Source of the DNA: Epiperipatus broadwayi
Taxonomy: Eukaryota; Onychophora; Udeonychophora; Euonychophora; Peripatidae
NCBI GenBank assembly: GCA_028023455.1
Contig: JAQFVV010006705.1
Coordinates: 1 to 64,000 of the forward strand
Reading direction: 5' to 3'
DNA: 64,000 nt
Shown here: positions 33,992 through 45,806 of the stretch, one piece after another
Layout of the letters: every line of letters begins with the position of its first letter
Position numbering within the stretch: position 1 is the stretch's first letter
Position numbers and translations under genes: made by a program
The notes under the pieces: model-generated
Told to the model about the DNA's origin: nothing
Database searches by the model: none
What the model saw: the letters and a program-made list of their open reading frames with translations, nothing else

Positions 33992-34035
33992 CACCTCATT
34001 GATGACACTAGATGCAGAAACCAGTCTGAGGTTGA
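33992..34035 (+). ncRNA. Hammerhead-like motif, family D (C3 changed)
   Basis: The core is TTGATGA, and stem II is weakened (ACAC against TGCA region). GAAACCAGTC is intact. Probably inactive. Confidence 0.65.
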
Positions 34036-34340
34036 GGATATTCTCAAAGCTTGTTAAGAGCTTGTTTTGCAGGCTCTATATGTAACATTTGTAAATACGA
34101 GCTGACTTGATTTTTTTAGCAATTTTTTTTTGCTATTAAAACTTTGGTGATTTTATATTGCTAAGGCTATTAATATATAGTGTATCTGAACTTAATTCAG
34201 TCCCATATGGCTATTTGAATTAGATAGCTGGATTTTTAGACATATGGATGTCTGAAAATTTCAGATTTTCTTCTCAATAGTTATACATTAGATAAAGTGC
34301 TGGACTTGTCCTGGTATTTTTAATCTAATGAAAATTCTGG

Positions 34341-34384
34341 CACCTTACTGACAACATTAGATGCAGAAACTGGTCTGGGGTTGA
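34341..34384 (+). ncRNA. Hammerhead-like motif, family D (CTGACAA core)
   Basis: The same double change CTGACAA as in three family A copies. GAAAC, TGGTC and stem I strand TGGGGT are kept. Confidence 0.65.
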
Positions 34385-34679
34385 GGATATTCTCAAAGCT
34401 TGTTAAGAGCTTGTTGTGCAGGCTCTATATATAACATTTGTAAATAGGAGCTTTATTAAAATTAGATCATGTGACATCTGACTTGTATTTTTTATCAATG
34501 CATATGTATAGAATGTAAAATTATATGTTCATGTATTTTTGTCTTCATGTATTTGTATTGTGTTTGTTATAGTGCTGAAGAAGATTGCTAGGGTAATCGA
34601 AACTGACATAGAGAGTTGGAATAAAATCATTGTAAAACAGTAATAAAGAGCATAGCTGATTTAGTATTATATGTATAAA

Positions 34680-35097
34680 TAAATATTTTTTTTTTTTATT
34701 AACGCACAATTTTTTGGGTTTTTTATTTAAACATTAACATTTTTAATTTTATATATTTCTTAATTGTTTTTGAGATTTGTGATTTTTAAAAGAGTTTTTT
34801 CAAAAAAATACTACATGTAATATTTTTATCGTTGTATTATATATTTTTAATATTTTTCAATAGAGTTATCATTTTTTTAAAGCAGACACTTAAAAAAAAA
34901 AAAAGAAACATTTTTAAACACACTATTTTTTTAAGCATTGCAATATACCTTTTTATGCAAAAATTCAAATATTAGCAATATTAAACTATATAGAATAACG
35001 AATCATAAACATAAATTAAATTATCTATATATATATTCTATTAATTTTAACAACCATGTAAATAAATAATAGTTAGTAAATATGTAACATTAAGAAT
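34680..35097. other. Very AT-rich stretch, nothing recognised
   Basis: Poly-T and poly-A tracts only (T15-like run near 34688). Confidence 0.5.
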
Positions 35098-36350
35098 CAT
35101 CATCATTATCATCATCAACCATTATCAATCCACTGCAGGATGAAGGTCTTTCCAAGTTCAATCCATCTTTTCCTATCTTTAGCTTCTCTTCTCCACATCA
35201 CCCCTGCACACGTTCTTATTTCATCCATCCATCTCACATGTGGTCTCTTTCTGGGTCTTTTACAATCTTTTGGAATCTGGTTTAAAATTTCAATTGTCAA
35301 ATCTATTATTATCTCTTCTAGCAATGTGTCCAACCCAACTCCACTTCAGTCTTTTAATTTTTTCAATGAAGTCAGTAACACCTGTTTGTTTTCTTACCCA
35401 TACATTGCATTTTCGATCTCTTCTTGTTACTCCCAACATGCATCGCTCCATACTTCTTTGAGTGGTCTGAAGTCTCTGTATTGCTCTTCTGTTAAGTATC
35501 CAAATCTCAGATTTATAAGTAAGAACTGGCAAAACACATTTATTAAAAACCTTCCTTTTCAAACACATAGGCATATTTCCTTTCAGTATCAAGTTATTTC
35601 TACCAAAAGCATTCCAACCAAGTTTAATTCTATGATTAATTTCATTCATTATGTTTCCATCTGTATTAATAATCTGACCAAGGTATTTGTAACTGTTAAC
35701 TTCTTCTAACTCATCATAATCAATCTTTATTTTCATATTTTGAGAAAATCTATTAAACATTACTTTAGTGTTTTTAACATTTATCTTTAGTCCTACTTTC
35801 CTACTTTCATCTGATAAATCCTGCAACATTTCCTGTAACTCTAAAGCATTATTTTCAAAAACAACTACATCATCTGCAAAATCTTAATGACTTAAATAAT
35901 TTCCATTTACTTTCACTTCTTTAGCTTCCCATTTTACAAAATGATTTCTTGCAGCACTGCTGTAAAAAGTTTTGGAGATATGGAGTCACCCTGTCTTACA
36001 CCCTTTCCAATGTTAATTTTCCTACTATCATTATGTAATCTAATTGTTGCTGTTGCATTTTTATAAATATTCTTTAAAATATGACAATATCCTGGATCTA
36101 CACCTTGATGATCCAATGCTTTAATCACTGAAGAAATGTTTATAGAATCAAATGCCTTTTCATAATCTACAAATCCTAAGCATAATGGCAACTCATATTG
36201 ATTTGTCCTTTCTATAACTTCTCTCAATATCTGGATATGATCTACTGTACTAAAACCACTTTTAAATTCAACTTATTCTCTTGGTTGGTGGAAATCCAAT
36301 GTTCTCTGTCGACGAGTTGTAATTATCTTGGTAAAAATTTTGTATAAAAC
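35098..36350 (-). pseudogene. RTE-like LINE, 5'-truncated, best preserved copy
   Basis: The minus-strand copy starts 3' at the ATCATCATTATCATCATCAA tail. From 5' to 3' it encodes a reverse-transcriptase part (FVDYEKAFDSI near 36170, GVRQGDSISPKLF near 35975), a segment after the catalytic box including NSYKYLGQII near 35700, FNKCVLPVLTYKSE near 35540, and a C-terminal RKRPHVRWMDE near 35240. Frames 36227-35934, 35829-35290 and 35333-35115 together cover it. An in-frame stop destroys the FADD box region near 35886. The endonuclease is missing. Confidence 0.9.
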
Positions 36351-37017
36351 TGATAAAGAATATATAATAATATTTATAATAATATGTAATAATATTTATG
36401 AAGTAATATATTTTCAAATATGCATATGATAATCATTTGCAAATAACCATTTCTAGCGTCTTTTAAATAGCAAACTTGAAAAGAAAACACTCTCTAGACA
36501 ACCCACTAATGAAGCAAAAATTATTTCTTTTTTAACTAGTCTACAAGTTCGTATTATTATATATTTGAGAGAGGTGATACATTATTTTCAAGTTTATTAA
36601 ATGTCCCTAGAATATCTAACATGTAAATGATTTCTATAGCATATGCATTGAAAGATTATTACTTTATAAATATATATTATGTAAAAGATTATTGACATCA
36701 AACGGTACATTAATTTCAGCAACACTCTATTATGAAACCATCATAAGTCTGATTTTACATTTGTTTCAGAAAAGAGTTCTGATTAAATTAAGGTAATTTT
36801 CGGTCTCAGTAATCTTTTATATTTGAATTTCAGATAGCTATATGCGATTAGTTTTATTTCTTGTATATATAATCATTAAAAACCAGACAACACTTCGACA
36901 ATCCCAAATATCAATAACAATCAACAATTTCAAACTGTTGTTAAGGCAACCTTCTCTTAACAATACACATACTATTTAACTACATTATCTTGTCTATTCT
37001 AATTTTAATGTAATTAG
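36351..37017. other. AT-rich stretch, nothing recognised
   Basis: No gene or clear repeat before the family F arm. Confidence 0.4.
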
Positions 37018-37120
37018 AAGGGACTTGAACTCAGACTTTCAAACTCCCTACAACTATCCACTTTATCTTATACAACTGATACACATGACCACATACACGT
37101 GAAAAAGATAAATGATTTCC

Positions 37121-37170
37121 AATGTACATTTTCCATGCTGAACCAGCACTCAGCAGTTGATACAGATCAT
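37121..37170 (-). ncRNA. Hammerhead-like motif, family F, diverged
   Basis: Stem II GTGCTG-GTT-CAGCAT is a strong six-pair hairpin. The core before it reads CTGCTGA rather than CTGATGA, and an extra G precedes GAAA. Probably inactive. Confidence 0.5.
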
Positions 37171-37310
37171 CATCTTCCACACATATATACAATCAGTGCT
37201 CAGTTTATATTAAAATAGAAAATCTTCAACTGATGCTTTTCCATTAAAGTTTGAAGATTTGCTATATTAATATAAACTGAGCACTGATTGTTTGTATGAG
37301 AGATGGTGAT

Positions 37311-37351
37311 CTGGACCAAGTGATGAGTGTTGGTTTAGCATGAAATAGTCA
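37311..37351 (+). ncRNA. Hammerhead-like motif, family F
   Basis: Core GTGATGA (C3 changed to G), hairpin GTGTTG-GTT-TAGCAT, then GAAA and TAGTC. Stem I is short. Confidence 0.55.
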
Positions 37352-37465
37352 TATTAGAGATAATTTATCTTTTTCACATGTTTGTGGTCATGTGCATCCA
37401 TCGGATAAGATAGAGTGGATAGTTTTAGGGTGCTTGAAAGTCAGAATTCAAATCTCTTCTAATGT

Positions 37466-38951
37466 ACATATGTATATATGATATATATGTGTGTGATGTA
37501 TGTAGGCTCCTTTATGTATGATTCATTATACTGTTGTACTACACTGACATTTTAGCTGGATCACATCTACTGTCAACTGGATAAGAATGTTACTATAATC
37601 AACTATAAGAACATATCCAATAAGAAAGAAAACTGTGTCCAGTTATCAAACAAATGGAAAATGTACATTTTCTAATATGAACAATGCCTGCATAATCATC
37701 TCATTTTTTAAATAGAGCAGCGGACTTTATCAAGCTATGAGAGCCACAATTCTGGGGAATCTCATCCAAATGCACTCATATCTAAGTTGCAAATGGGGAC
37801 CTCATCCAAATGCACACAGTTACATCTAAGTTGCAAATAGAAAAAAAATTGCATTGCAAACATAAAAACATTTCACAATCAAATTATAAAACCATTGCAG
37901 AGACACTGAAAGTATTGATATATAATGAGATTAAAAGTTTAACCAATAGAACACAAAAAAAGAGAAATGCAAAATATAAAAATAGATATGGAATGATAGT
38001 AAATTAAAAACATCATTATAAAAAAATCAACAGTTATTTATATTATTATAGATTTTTCAAACTTCAGGATCTGATGCAGATTTAAATCTCCCCAGCAAAA
38101 AAAGATCAGAGAAACCATTTAGATCCTTAAGAGATGTGAATGTATCAATGTAAGCTATCTTCCCTGTGGAAAATTCTTTAAAAGCTATTAATTCAAGTAG
38201 TGATTACTTTTATAAAGGTTTTCTTATCTGCTCATTCCACAATCATGTTTATTTTTTAAAATGTTTCTGTTTTTGTTTATCTTTGGTTTTTTGTAATAAC
38301 ATTGGGTATGACCAAGACAAAATGCTGATATGGTGGTTACTATGAATCATGCATACATTACCAGAATAATGTGTCATACTAGTTGCCCATAAAATTTTTT
38401 TTGTATTTCACATCAAACATTGTTTATTTTAAATTACTTTTTGTGATATATCTCTGATTTGAGATACTAAAATAAATTGTATTAAGGATGGAAACTAATA
38501 GATAACTTTCATTGATGAGAAGCAGGTGTTGTTATTTAATCACAATTTCTTACCGATTAAAATATCTCAATCTACATAGATACATATATTGTAAAATTTG
38601 TAAAAATTTTAAATTATGTATATCATTAACCTGTTGTTGTTTTTTTTACTTTAAGGTTCATATTTAGTGCATTCACAAATTTTCTGAGTAGCTAAAAATA
38701 ATTCTAAATTAATTCCAGATTTTTATTAAAGCTTAATATACAAAATTAACAAAGCGTATGCCACACTTGAATGAGAAGCTATAAAGATACACAGAAATTA
38801 TTACACGCTAAGCGCTGCTGTAGCAAATTTACAGCCTATCCTGTTCATGGTAACATTGTAATTAGCTAGCTAAAACTAATATTTGTTTTAACAATATTGG
38901 TATATTAAATTTGAAAAGATTAAATTCAAGTGTGTTTTTTTTTTACATATA
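37466..38951. other. AT-rich stretch, nothing recognised
   Basis: No supported gene. A short direct repeat (CTCATCCAAATGCAC with ATCTAAGTTGCAAAT) occurs at about 37763-37792 and 37802-37838. Confidence 0.45.
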
Positions 38952-39062
38952 AATTATATTTCACAATACACATACAATTCATATATATATTGATCAGTTG
39001 GATTAATTATATTTCACAATACACATACAATTCATATATATATATGTTGATCAGTTGGATTA
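38952..39062. repeat. Tandem duplication of about 55 bp
   Basis: Two near-identical copies join at 39005; they share TTATATTTCACAATACACAT and TGATCAGTTGGATTA and differ by an AT-repeat length change. Confidence 0.9.
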
Positions 39063-42000
39063 CATGGTACACAACAATATAGTTGTGTGTGCACTCATAT
39101 ATATATATACACACACAAAGAAAAGGAAAAATAGAAATAAACACACATAAATTTTTGTAGATATTTTTCTATATTTCCTGGAATAAAAATAGTAAATAAG
39201 TCTGAATTTAAAACAGATTTTTATTTTAAATTAAAACATTTAAAAAGATCTAATAAATAAATATTGTATTATTATTATTATTCTGATTTTGAAATTTAAA
39301 AATAAGCATGTTTCCTGATAATTATAAAAGTGTTAATTTCGAAATCTTTTAAAACTTCTCTAAGTAAAAACATGTATATCACCCTTTGATAAAAATTTCA
39401 AACTTGTTTTCAAAAGGGATTAGAGAGACAAAAAAACTTTATTTTTAACTAAGCTCTTTTTATTACCTCCAAATGACTCTTATAAAAAGGCTGATAAAAA
39501 AAAAAATACCAGCTCAGTTTGGCTTACAGTTTTTGTAAGAGCTGATCTAAAGAGTCTGTCTTTAATATTTTGAGAAGTACATGAAAAAATAGGTCAACTG
39601 CAAATTTTATATAATAATTTTTTTGAAAACAGTTTTTGTCTTAATATTTTTGTGAAGCAGTTGCCTAGCAGAATTGTTGTTTGGAGCATTATGATAATAA
39701 AAATAGATCCCATGGAGATGTGGCTGAAGTCAAGCCAGTAGATTCAGCAGTGAGCAGTCTACTAGTTCTATATACTGGAGTTTGGATTCACTTGAAGACT
39801 GATTCCACTTAAAATAGATAAATTTGCCTGTACAAATGTGTTCTAGAAGACAGTTTGCTGACCTGAAACTCACCAAGCCCTAGTCAGAAGGAAAAATGCC
39901 AACCATACCTGAATTATACTTTTCCCTGATGGTGACAACAAGCATAGATTATACTTTTCTGATAGACAAAAAACCAAGCTTACCAAGAGAAATCTTGAAG
40001 AATTGGTATATGCATGCTGCTGATGACTTATATGCAGTAAAGCACACACAAATGTATGTATAGTTGGTGAGTTAGTTTAAAATCCTTAAAATGACTTTTA
40101 AAATTATAACTTAATAACTTAAAGTAAAATAAATCAATAATTTGCTCAAGTTAAATGTCTAAAATAAAGGAGCAGTCCTTAGATGATTATACATATATTT
40201 TGTAAAGAAATTATTTTAATATTCCTTAAAAAGACATTTTAAAAATTCTATATTTAATTTAAAGACTTTATAATTAGCTAAATGTGGTCTGTGATAGCAA
40301 TATATGTATTGAGAGTGATAGCATTATATATAATAAAGAAAATTTGAAATAATTTTCTTAGTAAAAATGATATTTTAATAAATGATAGATATATATAAAA
40401 TGATATTAGTTTAAAATCATTTATTAAAGGAGAAAAAAGGTGTTTAAATTTATATTTAAAAAAAACATTATAATTAAAAGTCAATAATAATTATTGATCA
40501 TCCTTTTTCTTTTCCAAAAAAAATAACATTTTAAATCAATCAACTGTCAAAAATTTGATAGCATTTATTTTTTTAAAAAAAAGATTATATGCAGCAAAGA
40601 GAATTAATTGTCAAAATAATCTTTAGTAATTGTATTGTGTTAAATGAAAATATGATGTAAACATTAGTGTGTAAATACATGCACACACATATATGTAAAA
40701 TTTTAACATTTATAGTATTTTTATACAACTGAAAAGTTTAATCATGTATTTATTGTTTTATGAAGATTGAAATATAGTGATCAAATGTACTGCATTCTGT
40801 GTGCTTATATATATATCAAATGTGTGTCAAATAGTCACATTTAGGTAAAAATTAATGTAATTGTATTATTTTGATAAATTCAAATATTTTAGGTAAATAA
40901 ATTAATATATCTCATTGATATGCAGATACATATATGTGGTTTAAATAAACCTAGCATAAAGTATTTGTATTATTAAAAATATAGGTTAAAAAGTTTAATC
41001 ATGTATCATTGTGGAACAATTTAAACATGTTCAGAAATTATATATATATATATTTCAATTGTATTGCAATACCAATGTATGTCAGATAGATACTTATATA
41101 TAAAATTTAATTATTTTTTATTATTAAATGTCAATTCAAACCTGTTTATTTTATATCAAGTCACATGCCTGTGTGCTGAATGGGTTTTAATTAAGCCTAA
41201 TGGAACATATATGTAAACCATATTATTAACTTGAATTTTGTATAGTAATTTTGTAAATCACAAATGTGATAATTTTTTATTACATGTTAATCAAAATTAG
41301 AAGGCTTTAATATGTATAGCCATATTCTACAGACCTTAATATCATTTTTGCATTGTTATTAATAAACTTGAATTCAATTGTTAAAATTGTATTAAATCAT
41401 CATTTCTTGGTCACCACAACAGTACTTGAGCTTGTGTTCTTCTGAGCTAGATTTGAGTATTTTAGTGCTTTTGGGCATCCATATGATGATGATTGATATA
41501 TGATGATGATTGATATATCCTGGTTGGCATTAAGAGTATATTCTTTAAAGCCCATGGACTATATTTTATTTTAATTTAGTCTTATTAAAAGCTAAGTTTA
41601 TAGTTGGCAAGTTCATTAATGGTACTAAGTGGCCAGGGCATTGATGATGATCAGCATGTTTTAATGTTCCAGCATTATTGTTTTTTATGAGTATATATTC
41701 CAATGGATTAACATTTAGTTGGTACATTCAAGTTATGTTTAAATAATTACCCCAAGATGGAAATTGCTCAATAGTTAGCCTGGTTTACAGAAGACCCATT
41801 TCCAATCCAGTCACAAGATTGACTGTTGATTTATATTTTTTATTGTTCAATTCCAGTCACAAGATTGACTGTTGATGTAGTTTGATTATGGATAATTCAT
41901 GATGATGAATGGTTATTTGTTTCTTTGTATTATGTATTATAATGCTGGTTGATGTATAATTATACTTTTATTCGTTTTAAGAAATGGCTGGCTGATCTCA

Positions 42001-42232
42001 CAGATATTTTTTTAGCTCATGCTCTCTCTCAGAGATCTCTTCAATTTCTTTGATATATAAAATGTCTTAATTATATATTATTTTAACTTTTTTTTAAATA
42101 TTATTTTACTTAAATATGATAATTTTTGTAAATTTTAATATTTTTGTAACTGGGCTGATTATGGTTGCCATGGACCCCAGGTATGACCACATCCATCTCC
42201 CCATCCCATTACAATATATAATTAATAGTATC
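39063..42232. other. Long AT-rich interval without recognised genes
   Basis: The interval holds poly-A/T tracts, short TA runs and weak internal echoes (AAAGTTTAATCATGTAT at about 40733 and 40989). A less AT-rich segment at 39660-40020 has no open frame of note. ATATGATGATGATTG repeats lie at about 41480-41516, and a 25-bp direct repeat (CCAGTCACAAGATTGACTGT) at about 41808 and 41853. Confidence 0.45.
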
Positions 42233-42501
42233 CCAAATTCAGAACTCAACCAGACTAGCCAAAAAAATAAACTCTGAAACACTACCAATGATTTCACCAC
42301 TACAAGCAGACTTCTCAAGTGTAAAATGTTATAAACTCTAAAACACTACCAATAGTTTTACTGCTACAAGCAAACTTCTCAAGTGTAAAGTGTTATTTCT
42401 TAGTTCTTTACATTTGAGAAGTCTACTAGTAGTGGTCCAAACCATTGGTAGTGTTTTAGAGTTTTAATTTTTTGGCTAGTCTGGTTGAGTTGTGAATTTG
42501 G
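42233..42501. mobile_element. Foldback element with an internal tandem unit
   Basis: Outer arms are inverted: AACCAGACTAGCCAAAAAAA opposes TTTTTTGGCTAGTCTGGTTG. In the left arm a ~60-bp unit (AAACACTACCAATG to CTTCTCAAGTGTAAAATGTT) is present twice. The right arm holds one copy. Confidence 0.8.
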
Positions 42502-42540
42502 AGTAATTTTGATTATTTTATTGATTAGTTTAGCTATATC

Positions 42541-42545
<5 letters not shown>

Positions 42546-42589
<44 letters not shown>
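42546..42589. repeat. (AT)n microsatellite
   Basis: Pure AT dinucleotide array of about 44 bp immediately downstream of the foldback element. Confidence 0.95.
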
Positions 42590-42591
<2 letters not shown>

Positions 42592-43397
42592 TAGGAGTAA
42601 ACATAATTTGATAAAAATAGATAATTGCTCCACATATTATTAACAAATTTGACATTTAAAATAATGTAAACTATTATAGTTTAAAAGCAAGTGAAATTTA
42701 ATAACATAAATATATTAATTTTTAAAACAAAAAAATATGTATTTTATTAAGGCTTTTTTTTAATGTCTCTGTTTTGTTTTATGTTTTTTCAAATCCCCTC
42801 AGTGCTGTTACTTTCATTAATAGGATTAAAAGAAAGATTAAGAAAATGTTTGTGAAATATAAAAGCAGATGATTCTTTTTAATTTTAATCTGTTAGCTTC
42901 TTAAAGGCTACCATTTATATTAGATAATAAGTAATTGCAGATTTTTAATATTTTTAATAGTTGCATATGTGTAAAAGTACTTTTTGTTATATGGATAAAT
43001 ATTTTGAATTTACTTATTTAAAGACAGTAGCTGCAAGGTAAAAAGTGCAGGTAAAACAGTCTTTAAAATAACATTTCTTCTCTGATGTTTTTTTCTACAT
43101 ATTAATATAAACCCTTTGTCATGAGGATCAAAATCTCTGTACAGAGGAGTGGAACAGAATTAACCTATGGTCACCAATCAATGAGATGTTAAGTGATGAG
43201 AATGCACGACATTTTGTTTTTTAAGTTTTGTTCTTACATGAAGAATAACTCCATATTCACCTGTAATTAATTGTATAGCTGACTACCTGAAAGGTATAAA
43301 TATATAGGTTGTGCAACATTATTCCAAAAATCTCTTCTTGGCTTCATAATTTTTTTGGAAAATGTACAAAATCATTCAATATATGAAAGCAGCCAAC
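42590..43397. other. AT-rich stretch, nothing recognised
   Basis: No gene or clear repeat. Confidence 0.4.
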
Positions 43398-43405
43398 ATT
43401 TAAAC

Positions 43406-44130
43406 CAGGGGTGATCAAGACATCGACTGTGGTCAGCTAGCTAACTGCAAGGTCTTTGGAAGTCGATTGCGAAGCTCACGTGAACATTGACAAATTATAT
43501 TGATAAATTCAGAGCTGATTTGAACATAAAAAATTCAAAATCATTCTTGTTTAAAAATAAATTCAAAATAATATCTGTTGTTATTGTCGATCTCAAAAAT
43601 AAACTGGTTGGAAGAACTGAAAAAAAATAAAGACAATTCTAAAAAAATTTTTTTTTATATATATTTTCTTGAATTTTTTTTAAAATTCAGGACCAGCTCT
43701 AGAAAATAATTATTTATAGGTAATTTAATAATTTTAATTTAATAGTATTTTATAAAGTGACATGGACAAATTGTAATACTAGAGGGAGCTGAGGTAATTT
43801 AATAATAAACATAATAAAATGTCTTTGACAATTTGTATCTTATCAAACTTATAGAAAAAAAATCAACATTTCATAAGTATCTTCAAAAAATGTCACCAAT
43901 TTGTAAATACCTAAATAACCCTTATAAAAAAAAACAAAAACAAATGTGCAAGTACATCCTAAAAAACCAGAACTTCAAAACATTATTTTTTTTCCATTCC
44001 AGTTCTTATTCTAGCAATAATAATGTTTTTTTCTGGTTTCTGATTCAAAGCCCTGAAGAAACATAGTTGCCCTCAGGTACACTTTTGCCAAAAAAGTCAC
44101 CCCCAACATCTAAAAGTTTGACCACCACTG
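43406..44130. mobile_element. hAT-like MITE, about 725 bp
   Basis: The left end CAGGGGTGATCAAGACATCG and right end (complement) CAGTGGTGGTCAAACTTTTA are imperfect inverted repeats of hAT type. Flanking octamers ATTTAAAC (43398-43405) and ACTGAAAC (44131-44138) match at 6 of 8 positions, the duplication length expected for hAT. The inner part has no transposase frame. Confidence 0.6.
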
Positions 44131-44138
44131 ACTGAAAC

Positions 44139-44570
44139 AATATCAATAACATTGGACAACCTCATCTGATGTCAAGGCAATCTCCTTTAAACAATAAAGG
44201 TGGAAATTCAGTTTTATATATGACCCAATATATTTATATAGACACTAAAATTTGCAATTGATGACAAAGAATGGAATTATTAATTCAAAAAAGTTTAAAT
44301 AAACTTTATTAAGTAGGTAAATATAATTCATTTTGAATGCAGACTAACTAATAGTCAATTATAACATTCAAACTGCAATTATAATTTTCAAACTGCATTC
44401 CAACAATATATTATTTAAATAATAAAGCTAATAATTCCCTAAGCTATGCAGGTAAAGAATTTCACTTAAGTACATATCAATAATTATAACAAAATGTCTA
44501 CGAATAAACTATAATATTTAATATCATTAATTATTAGTGAATATTTTTTTTAAATGCCTTGCATGATTTG
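44139..44570. other. AT-rich stretch, nothing recognised
   Basis: No gene. A short local repeat (CAAACTGCAATTATAA, CAAACTGCATTCCAA) lies near 44368-44405. Confidence 0.4.
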
Positions 44571-44574
44571 ACAT

Positions 44575-44705
44575 AATGATAGAGTGTCTAATTTAGGATC
44601 AGGATGTCCCAGGATCAATTTTGATACTTGCAGGCTGGCACTCAAACTTCTTATGAACTTCTGGGTAATAAAACCATTAGCACCTTTTTTTAAAAAAAAA
44701 AAAAT
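44575..44705 (+). mobile_element. Possible second tRNA-like SINE family, copy 1
   Basis: Shares with the 51.1-kb copy a tRNA-like front (GATAGAGTGTCTAATTTAGG here) and a similar 3' part (CTTCTGGGTAATAAAACCAT) followed by an A-rich tail. The box B region is diverged. A weak call. Confidence 0.35.
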
Positions 44706-44904
44706 AATAATAATAAAATAAATAAATTTAAATCTATTTCTTATATTATTTAATACTGCAAAAAAAAAAAAAAATTTCTACGTTAAAAAAAATTTATAGA
44801 GTAATAAAGATGGAACCTCATAAAAACAAATAGTGAAAATACTTTAAAAGTATTCATATAACATAATTGTTTAATTTATTCTGTAGCTGTCATTGCTATA
44901 AAAA

Positions 44905-45730
44905 GTTTAACTCAATCCTTTTAATGTTATGTTAGGCCACTGTGTCACTAATGGCGCTGGTGGTACTTTAGGCACTTCAGCTTAAATTCACTTCCTTGTA
45001 GCTATTGTCAACATTCATGTTTCAGTTTTGCATTCACCTGACAGTAAAATCTGGAATTAAAAATATGTAGTGATTTTTTAATTTAAGAAAATAATTGAAG
45101 ATAACACTGTCATAATTAATATTAATGAGTTGGTGATGTCACTGATTGGCAACTTTTTATTTAAAGGTCGGAGAAAGCTAATGAATGATTTTGAGATCGA
45201 TCATGATTTTGTTGAGATTTCCAAGAGGAAAATGTATTTTTCATATATTTACGATTATTTTTGAAAAATATTTGTGACATATTTATTTTTTGAAAAGAAT
45301 ATTTGTGATTGCATTTAAATTTTATTTGACCATATTTAATTTTAAAAAGCAAGTCAAGAAAAAAAGAAACAATAAAACATAAGTTGTGATTGGATGAAAA
45401 AGAAATGCCTCCGCCATTACTGTAATGTTATTTTTTTGTCATTTTTAAAAAATAATTATAGATAGAATTTTAAATTGTAAAACAAAATTTTATTGCATTA
45501 TGCATTTTTAGCAATAATTTGCAATTTTTATAAATGGAATTAAAGCAAACAATTTCATTGAAAAAATATTTTAGTGGCAACTGTGAAAAAACAAAAAAAA
45601 ACTTATTCTGATTATATATTTCTGTTTATTACTTTTTTTCTATATTTATGAAATTGAAATATTATTTTTAAAAATTATTTTCATTTGTAAACTTATTTTT
45701 TTAAGAAGTTAATTGAATTTTGTTAGAAGT
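44905..45730. repeat. Dispersed repeat R, copy 1
   Basis: Aligned in order with 54.04-54.9 kb through words such as CTTGTAGCTAT, TTTTGCATTCA, GTGATTGCATTTAAATTTTA versus ATTGCACTTAAATTTTATTT and TTTTTAAAAAGCA. The copies are old. No coding or terminal features are recognised. Confidence 0.45.
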
Positions 45731-45788
45731 ATAATAAAAAAAATAAGATCAATTTATTAAAATATAAAAAATTTGGAAATTTAATCAA

Positions 45789-45806
45789 ATGACCACTAGG
45801 GGCAGT
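45789..45806 (+). promoter_or_regulatory. CTCF-like motif, one base short
   Basis: TGACCACTAGGGGCAGTC resembles the bilaterian CTCF core CCASYAGRKGGCRS but has four G where five are expected. A sequence match only. Confidence 0.2.

Larger units (their letters stand above)
33313..34495. mobile_element. Family D ribozyme repeat: tandem and inverted units
   Basis: Two minus-strand units begin at about 33330 and 33705; the word AACAAGCTTTGAGA recurs at 33341 and 33716, which gives a 375-bp unit. At about 33935 the direction flips, and two plus-strand units follow. Each unit has a hammerhead motif and the words ATCCAGCTATCTAA, CCATATGG and CACATGACCT. Four motifs are at 33361-33408 and 33738-33783 (minus), and 33992-34035 and 34341-34384 (plus). 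No coding sequence. Confidence 0.85.
33018..34676. mobile_element. Family E foldback enclosing a family D repeat array
   Basis: The outer arms (about 33018-33180 and 34500-34676) are inverted family E ends: GCTCTTTATTACTGTTTTAC opposes GTAAAACAGTAATAAAGAGC, each with an E-type hairpin (33088-33125 minus, 34573-34612 plus). Family D units occupy 33313-34495. TA microsatellites fill 33179-33206 and 33280-33320. The simplest history is insertion of D between the arms of E. Confidence 0.8.
37018..37465. mobile_element. Family F foldback: hammerhead-like plus tRNA-like segment
   Basis: Arms 37018-37212 and 37267-37465 are inverted: CAATCAGTGCTCAGTTTATA opposes TATAAACTGAGCACTGATTG. Each arm holds a hammerhead-like motif (37121-37170 minus, 37311-37351 plus) and, outside it, a tRNA-like segment. 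In the left arm, read on the minus strand, this is AAGATAAAGTGGATAG followed after about 20 bp by GAGTTCAAGTCCC, a good box B. The tRNA-like part may be an internal Pol III promoter; this is inference. Confidence 0.65.

Noticed and set aside
35140-35709. 189-codon plus-strand frame
   Set aside because: It is the antisense strand of the RTE-like LINE copy, whose minus-strand frames show the conserved domains.
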